Source: Marinoscillum sp964351885
GTDB taxonomy: Bacteria > Bacteroidota > Bacteroidia > Cytophagales > Cyclobacteriaceae
DNA: 64,000 bases
Reading direction: 5' to 3'
Assembly (NCBI GenBank): GCA_964351885.1
Contig: CAYGPP010000001.1
Coordinates: 110,137 to 174,136 of the forward strand
Numbering within the stretch: the first letter of the stretch is position 1; the number at the start of each line of letters is the position of its first letter. This document shows, in pieces, positions 26,217 through 34,038 of this stretch. A program made the position numbers and the translations under genes. The notes below the pieces were generated by a model that did not search any database, was not told the DNA's origin, and was given only the letters and a program-made list of their open reading frames with translations.

Positions 26217-26483
26217 ATGAGTTGCGAACACTTAGATGCCATCGGAGAAATAAAGGAGGCAAAAGCTTACGAATGTGAGGAGTGCGTGAAGACGGGAAGC
26301 AAATGGGTTCACTTGCGTACCTGTCAAACCTGTGGCGTCACGCTCTGTTGTGATTCCTCTCCCAAGACCCATATGACGAAGCACTATTATACCCATAGTC
26401 ACCCAATAGCCTCGTCTGCAGAGCCAGGAGAATCTTGGGTATGGTGCTACGGGCATCAGCAGATTAAGAAACAGAAAATATAG
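26217..26483 (+). CDS. UBP-type zinc-finger protein
   Basis: This 88-residue protein is a single ZnF-UBP domain, the fold that in eukaryotic deubiquitinases binds the C-terminal diglycine of ubiquitin. All zinc ligands are visible: Cys3, His5, Cys20, Cys23, Cys36, Cys39, Cys44/45, His52, His56, His60/62. It begins four bases after the reductase stop, so it is the third gene of the kinase/reductase operon. Bacteria have no standard ubiquitin, so it may bind a C-terminal peptide or act as a zinc or redox switch for the reductase. The domain call is strong; the role is inferred. Confidence 0.85.
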   Translation: MSCEHLDAIGEIKEAKAYECEECVKTGSKWVHLRTCQTCGVTLCCDSSPKTHMTKHYYTHSHPIASSAEPGESWVWCYGHQQIKKQKI

Positions 26484-26556
26484 GTCAGCGATAACCCGAA
26501 CGTGATATGGTCTCTTCGAGCTTCAATAGACTCATCACGCTCAGGAGGAATAAGAC

Positions 26557-28629
26557 CTACTCTACCATCAAACTCAAGGCGAATCCCCCAGCTTCTGCCA
26601 TTGTGAAAGTGAGCTGATCTCCTTTGGTTATTGCTTGTTCTGTAATTGAAATAGCAGTTGGATTACCGATGTACTTGGTTTCTTCTGTGTCTTGGTAAAC
26701 CTTCGCTGTATAGGTTTTGCCTTCTTCTAAGAAATCAAAGGTCACCGTAAAGTCGCGCGAGATCTCGTCAGTGATTCCTCCAACAAACCAGTTATCACTT
26801 CCTTTTTCCTGACGAGCAATGACTACAAAATCTCCTACCTCTCCATCTAGTACTATCGTATGCTCCCAGTCCACTGCCACATCTCTGATAAACTGAAAAG
26901 CCGGCTGGTCTTTGTAATACTGAATCAAGTCTGCCGCCATTTGGATTGGGCTATAGATCACCACATAAAGGGCGAGCTGCTGTGCTAGTGTAGATTTGAT
27001 TGGGTGATCCTCCTTGAAGGGCAACAAGCTCAAGTTGAATATCCCTGGAGTGTAATCAATCGGTCCGGCAAGCATTCTTGTAAATGCAACTATTGGCAAG
27101 TGATCTGGTGGAGATGCTCCTCCATCTGCCCAAGCATTGTACTCCTGACCCCTTACACCTTCCCTTGATATTTCGTTGGGATAGGTTCTTCTTTTTCCGG
27201 TGGCTTTGATTGGCTCATGCATGTTGATGGCCACTTTATACTTTGCGCCATACTCTACAGTTTTTTGATAGTGATTTACCATCCATTGTCCGTGGTGATA
27301 CTCTCCATCTGGGATGACCGTACCTACATATCCTGTTTTTACCGCGTGGATACCTAGTTTTTCCATTAATTGATAGGCAGTATCCATGCGCTCTTCATAT
27401 CTTCCCACAGACCCGGAAGTTTCATGGTGCATGAATAATCCCACTCCTTTTTCTGCACCATATCTTGCCACTTCCTCGATATCATAATCTGGATATGCCG
27501 TGGTAAAATCAAAGATCGTATCACGCATGTCTGGATGAGTCCATGTTTCCCAGCCCGTATTCCACCCTTCAACTAACACTCCGCCAAGACCATTCTCAGA
27601 AGCGAAATCTATTAGCTCCTTCGTGTATTCTGTAGTAGCCGCATGCTTACCACTTGCTAAATCCCAGCTCTTGATACCGAGATGCATATCCCACCAAATA
27701 CCAAGGTATTTCACAGGTTGGAACCAATCGGAAATGTCACTAACTACATTGGGGTCGTTGAGATTAACGATCAGTTTAGACTCAATAAGGTCTCCGGCGC
27801 GGTTGGCTATTTGCACTGTTCTCCAAGGCGTATTGAATGGAGCTTCAGTTTTTACCTTGACGCCACTTTTGTTTCCGACCAGTTCGCTTACCATATTTAA
27901 GTTTTCGGTATCTACTTTAAGCGTCATTCCAGCGTAATTAGTAAGGTCAGCCTCGTGAAAGCTTAAGTAAACTCCCTCAGCCGTCTTCATAGTCACGGGG
28001 GTATTAACTGCATTTTCTGGAATGTAAACCTGACCCAAATGATCACCAGCTATGAACTTAGACTTTGCGTCAATTTCAGAAAATGGCGTAGTGTTGTAGA
28101 GATATTCGTAGATGTCCCAATCTCCTGGAATCCACCATACCTTGTGATTGGCAGTCAGGTTAAACGCTGAGTTTTCATCCATGATCACCACCCCATTAGC
28201 GAATGCGGCTTGTTCGGGAAACTCGTACCTGAAGCCAATTCCATCATCAAACACTCTGAATACAAGATCGAAATTCCGTTTTGGTTCCACTTGCTCTTGT
28301 AGTCTTATTCGCAGTTGATTGTAATTGTTGTCGACTAGTCTTTGCTCACCCCAAGACATTTCCCAAGTCTCCTCAAAAGAAGTTATCCCAGCTGACATTA
28401 CTACAAGGTTTTCTCCTAACCGGGGTTGGTTTTCGAAATCAAAAGACAAGTAAGAAGTATCTATTTGAACCTGATTCTTATATTTTATCAAATAAGCCGG
28501 TCTTCCATCCTGAAACAAGAAGCTGACAGATATAGAGTCATCTGGAGATTTGACATCCCAAGATTGATTTTTGGTACCGCAGCTAGCCACCAAGGCGATG
28601 ACAATTAGAAATAAAGAGGCTTTTTGCAT
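26557..28629 (-). CDS. Glycoside hydrolase family 97 lipoprotein (alpha-glucosidase type)
   Basis: This 690-residue lipoprotein (LVIALVASC, lipid Cys17) has the three-part GH97 layout: an N-terminal beta-sandwich, a (beta/alpha)8 barrel and a C-terminal beta domain. The barrel includes GGVLVEGWNTGWETW, MHHETSGSVGRYEERM and the acidic pair in INMHEPIK and REGVRGQEYNAW. That pair corresponds to the glutamates of the inverting SusB-type alpha-glucosidases, rather than to the Asp nucleophile of the retaining alpha-galactosidase subgroup. It would cleave glucose from alpha-glucans at the cell surface. No SusCD pair is adjacent. It is monocistronic, with a 298-base upstream gap that holds an inverted repeat. 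Confidence 0.92.
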   Translation of the reverse strand: MQKASLFLIVIALVASCGTKNQSWDVKSPDDSISVSFLFQDGRPAYLIKYKNQVQIDTSYLSFDFENQPRLGENLVVMSAGITSFEETWEMSWGEQRLVDNNYNQLRIRLQEQVEPKRNFDLVFRVFDDGIGFRYEFPEQAAFANGVVIMDENSAFNLTANHKVWWIPGDWDIYEYLYNTTPFSEIDAKSKFIAGDHLGQVYIPENAVNTPVTMKTAEGVYLSFHEADLTNYAGMTLKVDTENLNMVSELVGNKSGVKVKTEAPFNTPWRTVQIANRAGDLIESKLIVNLNDPNVVSDISDWFQPVKYLGIWWDMHLGIKSWDLASGKHAATTEYTKELIDFASENGLGGVLVEGWNTGWETWTHPDMRDTIFDFTTAYPDYDIEEVARYGAEKGVGLFMHHETSGSVGRYEERMDTAYQLMEKLGIHAVKTGYVGTVIPDGEYHHGQWMVNHYQKTVEYGAKYKVAINMHEPIKATGKRRTYPNEISREGVRGQEYNAWADGGASPPDHLPIVAFTRMLAGPIDYTPGIFNLSLLPFKEDHPIKSTLAQQLALYVVIYSPIQMAADLIQYYKDQPAFQFIRDVAVDWEHTIVLDGEVGDFVVIARQEKGSDNWFVGGITDEISRDFTVTFDFLEEGKTYTAKVYQDTEETKYIGNPTAISITEQAITKGDQLTFTMAEAGGFALSLMVE

Positions 28630-28816
28630 TGGGTACTTGGGTTGGTTAATGGTGACGAAGTTAAACTCGGATTATTCGTTAGAAAAATGAATAATTGACA
28701 AAAATGCTGGGAATAGCATTTTGTCAGGGTTAACCGCTACGGCCGTCCAGGCATTTGAGAATCACCAAATAGGGAATTCATAAAATACTTCACTGACGGA
28801 TTTTCAGATCGTCTGT

Positions 28817-28842
28817 TTATGCAATAGGTCTCTATTGCATAA
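28817..28842. repeat. 11-bp perfect inverted repeat in the GH97 upstream region
   Basis: TTATGCAATAG (28817-28827) and CTATTGCATAA (28832-28842) are perfect reverse complements with a GTCT loop. It lies about 190 bases before the GH97 start and about 85 bases after the stress-protein gene's stop. With no T-tract it is more likely an operator or structured leader than a terminator. The rest of 28630-28927 has a short palindromic AAAATGCGCATTTT at about 28889-28902, with no gene. Confidence 0.45.
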
Positions 28843-28927
28843 TTGCGGTTAAAGAATCAAAATAGAAGAAAACGCGCCTATCCTTTGAAAATGCGCATTT
28901 TTTAATCTTCGAATGAAACTCAACTGA

Positions 28928-29779
28928 TTATCTGATATGATAGTCTGGAGTATTAATGGGAAAGCTCATTACTGGTACATTCACACGATTCACAATCGTT
29001 TCGGTAAGGCTGCCAACGAACGCTCTTGAGAGTCCTTTTCGGTGATGTGTTGCAATAGCTATCAGGCTATTGAGATGTGTCTGACAATAATGCTCTAGAC
29101 CTTCTTCGAAAAACAGAGCGTCAATGACCTTTACTGAACCGAGGTGATTTGAAGCGAGTGCGACGAAACTTTCCATCCGCTCTTCAATAACCCAAGATCT
29201 TTTGAACTCTGAGGGAGTATTGATATGCAGCAAGTGAATCTTGGCTCCAATTTGTTCTGCAAAACTTACCACATGCTCAAAAGGAGGAATCATTTCATCG
29301 CGAAAATCTGAAACGAACAGGACATCAGGAGCGTCTAAATATTCAACTTTGTTCTTGATTACCAATACTGGGATTTCAGAGTTCCTCACCACGAATTGTG
29401 CGTTGGTTCCAATGAATAATTCTTTGGCTCCCTTAGCGCCGTGCGATCCCATGACAATTAGGCTAATGGCTTTTTCATTGGCGTATTTGGTAATGGCTTC
29501 TTTAGAGTTATCATAGTTTAGATGCGTAACGCAAGTCAACCCTTCTAGCTCAACTTTCTTGGCTAGCTCCTGAAGCTGTTGGTTTACCTGATCTTTCTGC
29601 TCAGACAACTTTGGGAACACCAAGTTTTGAGAGAAGTCGAGATGAGCCCAATCAATTGGAACGTTGAGCGCATGATACAAGTGCAATTCGGAATCAAACT
29701 TCCTCCCAAGCTTGATAGCTACGTTTAAAGCATGTTCGGCACACTCCGAAAAATCTGTGGGGACAAGGATATTTTTCAT
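28928..29779 (-). CDS. Universal stress protein with two USP domains
   Basis: This 283-residue protein has two tandem USP folds. The first (1-145) has ILVPTDFSECAEHAL and the ATP-type loop VMGSHGAKGAKELFIGTNAQFVVRNSEIPVLVI. The second (150-283) begins VLFVSDFRDEM and ends IATHHRKGLSRAFVGSLTETIVNRVNVPVMSF. Both keep the glycine-rich G-x2-G-x9-G(S/T) pattern, so ATP binding is likely in both. Such tandem proteins are cytoplasmic stress factors in Bacteroidota. It is monocistronic on the minus strand. Confidence 0.92.
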   Translation of the reverse strand: MKNILVPTDFSECAEHALNVAIKLGRKFDSELHLYHALNVPIDWAHLDFSQNLVFPKLSEQKDQVNQQLQELAKKVELEGLTCVTHLNYDNSKEAITKYANEKAISLIVMGSHGAKGAKELFIGTNAQFVVRNSEIPVLVIKNKVEYLDAPDVLFVSDFRDEMIPPFEHVVSFAEQIGAKIHLLHINTPSEFKRSWVIEERMESFVALASNHLGSVKVIDALFFEEGLEHYCQTHLNSLIAIATHHRKGLSRAFVGSLTETIVNRVNVPVMSFPINTPDYHIR

Positions 29780-29880
29780 AACATTAGACTTTTTCTTGAT
29801 GCAATGAATGTACTCCAGATGTCACATTTAAAATATGATGATCGTCAGCAGAGGGAGAGATTTACATCAAATAAACGAAC

Positions 29881-30768
29881 CTATTTCGAAGCTCTCTTCT
29901 TCCAATACCGAATAAGTCCGGCGACACTCATCCAACTTGGGTTAGCCGCTGCGTATTGCTTTACGCCAAGTTCATTGACTCCTTGAGCCCGGAGCTGATT
30001 GGCAGTATATTCTGAAAACGCAGGGGTAATCTCCTCAGCGGTTAGCCCACTTTCCCATTTGGCTTTTACCCACTGTGCCCAGTCGTTTAGAATAATCCTG
30101 AGTGCTGAGATATGTTTTTGCACATTATGGACAGCATCAAAGTGCGTGAGATAAAGTTGCGTGGCGCCCGAGTCAAGGATGATATCCAACGATGCGTTCC
30201 AATCCTCTAGATTGATATCTGGTGGAGGACATGGAGGAACAACCGGACCTTCTCCGATTTTCACGCCCGCTACATCTCCTGTGAATATTACATCTTCAAG
30301 TTGCCATGCTATGTGATGCTTGGCGTGTCCAGGGGTGTGGAGTGCTTTGAAAGTTTTGTCACCCAGTGTCACCTCTTCCCCATGAGTAGGAGAGATGATT
30401 TGGTCTGGTGCGATATTTTCCATTATACCCCATAGTCGTTCCATTTCCTCACCATAGATCATCTTGGCAGAATTGTAAAGTTTGGAAGGCTCAGCGAGGT
30501 GTGGTGCTCCAAATGGATGTACATAGATCTTTGCTCCATATTTGGCGAAAGCCCAAGCGGCTCCAGCATGATCAAAGTGGATGTGCGTGAGTAATACGTG
30601 CTTAATATCTGAGACCTGAAACCCGACCTTTTGAATAGCAATGTCCAAATTTGAAAATGTGGAATACGGTCCTGTTTCAATGAGTACTGGACCATCGTTG
30701 GTTTCTATAAGGAATGAACCGATGGCTTCCTGAAGACCGAGGAACTGAAGGTCTAGTGTATGGATCAT
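29881..30768 (-). CDS. Metallo-beta-lactamase-fold hydrolase
   Basis: This 295-residue protein has the MBL metal-binding motif THIHFDHAG (HxHxDH), the downstream His in LHTPGHAKHH, the bridging Asp in FTGDVAG and the last His in YLTHFD. A complete dinuclear zinc site is therefore predicted. The C-terminal 60 residues form a helical extension (DWAQWVKAKWESGL). The subfamily resembles the generic hydrolases of the glyoxalase II group; the substrate is unknown. It is divergent from the thioesterase gene, with an 82-base gap. Confidence 0.88.
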   Translation of the reverse strand: MIHTLDLQFLGLQEAIGSFLIETNDGPVLIETGPYSTFSNLDIAIQKVGFQVSDIKHVLLTHIHFDHAGAAWAFAKYGAKIYVHPFGAPHLAEPSKLYNSAKMIYGEEMERLWGIMENIAPDQIISPTHGEEVTLGDKTFKALHTPGHAKHHIAWQLEDVIFTGDVAGVKIGEGPVVPPCPPPDINLEDWNASLDIILDSGATQLYLTHFDAVHNVQKHISALRIILNDWAQWVKAKWESGLTAEEITPAFSEYTANQLRAQGVNELGVKQYAAANPSWMSVAGLIRYWKKRASK

Positions 30769-30850
30769 GAGGAGGGATTTGTTGTTAATTAATACATAAA
30801 TTTATCGCATAGATGGGAGACCCCCATAATAAAGGAGAGAAGAGCGCATC

Positions 30851-31333
30851 ATGATAAAGGAATACTTTCAAGATTTTATGCCCGAAAATGTATGTTTTGG
30901 ATGTGGTAAGCGCAATGATGAAGGGCTTCATGTCAAAAGCTACTGGGAAGCTGACGATTCTGTCTGCGTATGGAACTCAGAAGAAAAGTATCATGGCTGG
31001 GCTAACCTACTGAACGGAGGGATCATGGCTACCATCATAGATTGTCATTGTATGTGCACATCTATGGCAGATGCTTATCGAAGAGAAGGCCGGTCTCTTG
31101 ACTCTTCTCCTGAGTATAGGTATGCAACAGGGACAATCACGGTTAAGTATCTCAAACCCACACCTAACGACAAGCCTATCATACTTCGAGCGAAAGTGAC
31201 TGAGGTAAAAGGAAAGAAGACGGTGATGACTTGTGAGGCCTCAGTGAATGGAGAAATTACAGCTGTGGCAGATGTCATTGCGATTAGAGTTTTTGATAGT
31301 TCTATTAACAAAGGAAACAACCCTTTCAAGTAA
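30851..31333 (+). CDS. PaaI-like hotdog thioesterase
   Basis: This 160-residue protein has the hotdog-fold features of the PaaI/acyl-CoA thioesterase group: CFGCGKRNDEGLHVKSYW, HGWANLLNGGIMATIIDCH and ITVKYLKPTPND. The region NGGIMATIIDCH corresponds to the catalytic loop in which an Asp acts on the thioester. The substrate is probably a short or medium acyl-CoA. It precedes lgt by 30 bases on the same strand and may share its transcript. Confidence 0.85.
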   Translation: MIKEYFQDFMPENVCFGCGKRNDEGLHVKSYWEADDSVCVWNSEEKYHGWANLLNGGIMATIIDCHCMCTSMADAYRREGRSLDSSPEYRYATGTITVKYLKPTPNDKPIILRAKVTEVKGKKTVMTCEASVNGEITAVADVIAIRVFDSSINKGNNPFK

Positions 31334-31363
31334 TATTGAGTCAATAAAGAAAACACAAAGAAT

Positions 31364-32152
31364 ATGCATCCAGAACTTTTTACTATTGGCGGATTTACCA
31401 TTCATGGTTATGGCTTCATGATTATGCTCGGGGCGATTGTAGGGTATTTTTATATGTCCACTACCGTCAAGAGAGACCTGAATATTGAGCCGGAGAAAAT
31501 TCAGAATCTTGCCATTTTCGTTATTCTCGCAGCGTTTATTGGTGGTAAGCTTTTCTTTTATTTTGAAGACCCTAGTTATTATTTCAGCGAACCTTCACGC
31601 ATGGTCAAGGGCTTTAGGACGGGATTTGTTTTTTACGGCTCATTGCTCTTTGTAATACCGGTAACCGTCTGGTATTTCCGTAAGGAAAAATGGCCTGTCT
31701 GGCCAATGATGGATAGACTGGCGATTACTGCTTGTCTCGTACATATTTGTGGAAGAATGGGCTGTTTCTTAGCAGGATGCTGCTATGGTTTGCCAACGGA
31801 TAGTCCACTCGGTGTTACTTATACTGATCCTGTCAGTCAGGCAGAACCACTCGGAGTAGCACTACATCCAACCCCACTTTATGAAATAACGATGATCTTA
31901 CTCGTGTTGGTGGTGCTCATCATGGTCAAGCGGCACAAGAGATTTGATGGTCAGCTATTTATGGTTTACATCATTTTGTATGCCATCGGCAGATCGGTTA
32001 TCGAAATATTCCGCGGAGATGTAAGACGTGGGTTTATTATTGACGAGGTATTATCTCACTCCCAGTTTATATCCTTGCTGATAATTGCTGGTGCCGCTGG
32101 AATGTATATGTATTTGAAGAGGAAACAGAACCTTAAGAAAAAAGGAAGATAG
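31364..32152 (+). CDS. lgt: Prolipoprotein diacylglyceryl transferase
   Basis: This 262-residue membrane enzyme transfers diacylglyceryl from phosphatidylglycerol to the lipobox Cys of prolipoproteins, the first step of lipoprotein maturation. About seven transmembrane helices are visible. The Lgt signature is present: IHGYGFMIMLGAI (catalytic His region), ICGRMGCFLAGCCYGLPT with the essential Arg, and HPTPLYE. The window contains several lipoproteins (4528, 15664, 17455, 26557 genes), all of which would be its substrates. Confidence 0.96.
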   Translation: MHPELFTIGGFTIHGYGFMIMLGAIVGYFYMSTTVKRDLNIEPEKIQNLAIFVILAAFIGGKLFFYFEDPSYYFSEPSRMVKGFRTGFVFYGSLLFVIPVTVWYFRKEKWPVWPMMDRLAITACLVHICGRMGCFLAGCCYGLPTDSPLGVTYTDPVSQAEPLGVALHPTPLYEITMILLVLVVLIMVKRHKRFDGQLFMVYIILYAIGRSVIEIFRGDVRRGFIIDEVLSHSQFISLLIIAGAAGMYMYLKRKQNLKKKGR

Positions 32153-32161
32153 TCTGAAAGG

Positions 32162-33043
32162 TCATCCCTTCACTTTCACCTTCAAACCAGCTTTCACGAG
32201 TCCAAACTCAAACGGTGGCTGACCAAAAGCTTCACCGTCTATGTGCGACTGGAGTTGTAAGTTGGCTTCAATTGTAAGTGTATCGCAGGTGTAAAGAGAG
32301 ACAGCTTTCAACGCAGCATGAGTACCTCCTTGCAAGCGGTGGATATTGAGAAACCTCTTGATACCGCTAATTTTACCTATTTCACAGACGTGAAGTTTGC
32401 CATCGTCAAGTTTGGCATTTGGGGCTAGAACAAAACTTCCGCCAAAAGTGGAACCTTTGGAGATGCATAGAAGAATCAAATCGTTACTTCGCTTTTCATC
32501 ATTTACTTGATAGCTGAATAGTCTTGATTTGTAAGTGGCCAGAATACTTAGGACGTGATAATAATATTTGGCTGGCCCTTTGAGAATAGATTTCTTACCG
32601 AGCATGTCTGCTACGATCTGCCCATCGAAACCGACACCAACCCCATTGAGAAATTTACGACCATTGCAAACACCAACATCGACGGATATGATTTTGCCCT
32701 TGTCCAAAATATGGAGTTGCTCGCGCAGAGAATCTCCTAAGTTGAGCATTTTAATATAGTCGTTCCCTGTGCCATTTGGGATGATAGATACTGGGACGTC
32801 ATGGTTTAGCCCGTTGATGGCCTCATTGATGGTGCCGTCTCCACCAATGATTACTAGATCAGTAAAAGAGGCATCAAAATTTTTCTCTACGGTCTTCCAA
32901 GCATTTCTTGATTTCTGCGTTAGAAAAACTTCGTATTTAAACCGCTTATTAGTGAAGAAGTCGACCAGTTCGTTGAGAATATGATCAAGCCTTTTACTAT
33001 TGCCAGAAGCTGGATTGGCGACTACAAAGAATTGTCTTTTCAC
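32162..33043 (-). CDS. YegS/diacylglycerol-kinase-family lipid kinase
   Basis: This 293-residue protein has the DAG-kinase catalytic motif VIIGGDGTINEAINGL with the GGDGT loop, NPASGNSKR at the start, and IPNGTGNDYIKML. The C-terminal beta-rich domain includes FLNGVGVGFDGQIV and QSHIDGEAFGQPPFEFG. Such enzymes phosphorylate diacylglycerol or related lipids at the membrane surface. It is convergent with lgt (nine bases between stops) and lies 33 bases from the dehydratase gene on the same strand, so cotranscription is possible. Confidence 0.9.
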   Translation of the reverse strand: MKRQFFVVANPASGNSKRLDHILNELVDFFTNKRFKYEVFLTQKSRNAWKTVEKNFDASFTDLVIIGGDGTINEAINGLNHDVPVSIIPNGTGNDYIKMLNLGDSLREQLHILDKGKIISVDVGVCNGRKFLNGVGVGFDGQIVADMLGKKSILKGPAKYYYHVLSILATYKSRLFSYQVNDEKRSNDLILLCISKGSTFGGSFVLAPNAKLDDGKLHVCEIGKISGIKRFLNIHRLQGGTHAALKAVSLYTCDTLTIEANLQLQSHIDGEAFGQPPFEFGLVKAGLKVKVKG

Positions 33044-33076
33044 GATATGAGGTTAGTGGATCACTAATGATAGTCC

Positions 33077-34024
33077 TTAGAATGGAAGATTTTCTAAGTC
33101 AACGTTTCCACCTGTCAGGATTATGCCCACTTGTTTCCCTTCGAATTTCTCTTTGTTTTTTAATAAAGCGGCAAAAGGCACCGCACAGGAAGGCTCGATG
33201 ATAATTTTCATTCGTTCCCAGATAATACGCATGGCGTCAATAATTTCTTCTTCAGAGACGGTGATGATCTCTTTCACATGCTCTTTGATGATCTCAAAGT
33301 TTCGTGTACCAATAGTCGTTCTCAATCCATCCGCGATGGTGTTGACACGCTTATTCGGGACAATCTTTCCTTTTTTGAGTGATTGATAAGTATCGTCAGC
33401 TCCTTCAGGTTCAGCTAGGATCACTTCCATGTTAGGATCCAACATATTGGCGACCAAAGCGGTGCCTGCCGCTAAACCTCCACCACCTACTGGGACCAAA
33501 ATAACCTCTAAAGATTCTACTTCTTCAATAAACTCTTTAGCACAAGTTGCTTGACCAGCTATGATTCGGTAATCATCAAAAGGAGGGATGAAAATCGCTC
33601 CTGTCTTTTTAATGATAGCATCACAAGTTTCAGAGCGTGACTTGTCATTTGGCTCACAGAGAATGACTTCCCCTCCATAGTGCTTAGTTGCCTTTATTTT
33701 TACACTTGAGCTGTTTTTGGGCATGACGATGTAGGACTTGGTACCTGCTAACATGGCTGCTAGGGCCACCGCTTGGGCATGGTTTCCTGATGAGTGAGTG
33801 GCAAAACCATTTACTCTTTCTTCCGGCCTAAAACCCATAATCATATTGGATGCTCCTCGCATCTTGAAGGCACCCACCTTCTGAAAGTTTTCGCACTTGA
33901 AGAACACATTGCACCCAGTCATTTCGTCAATAGAATGAGAGGTCATCACTTGTGTTTGGGTGATAAAATTGGAGATACGCTGATGCGCTCTTTTAATCTC
34001 GCTTAGGTTAGGTGCTTTTTCCAT
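33077..34024 (-). CDS. PLP-dependent threonine/serine dehydratase (serine-racemase family)
   Basis: This 315-residue fold-type II PLP enzyme has the Schiff-base lysine in GAFKMRGASNMI, the asparagine loop SSGNHAQAVAL and the phosphate-binding PVGGGGLAAGTA. It lacks the regulatory ACT-like domain of biosynthetic IlvA, so it fits catabolic threonine dehydratase or serine/threonine racemase-type enzymes. It lies 14 bases downstream of polA on the same strand. Confidence 0.92.
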   Translation of the reverse strand: MEKAPNLSEIKRAHQRISNFITQTQVMTSHSIDEMTGCNVFFKCENFQKVGAFKMRGASNMIMGFRPEERVNGFATHSSGNHAQAVALAAMLAGTKSYIVMPKNSSSVKIKATKHYGGEVILCEPNDKSRSETCDAIIKKTGAIFIPPFDDYRIIAGQATCAKEFIEEVESLEVILVPVGGGGLAAGTALVANMLDPNMEVILAEPEGADDTYQSLKKGKIVPNKRVNTIADGLRTTIGTRNFEIIKEHVKEIITVSEEEIIDAMRIIWERMKIIIEPSCAVPFAALLKNKEKFEGKQVGIILTGGNVDLENLPF

Positions 34025-34038
34025 TTGAATAATTACTA

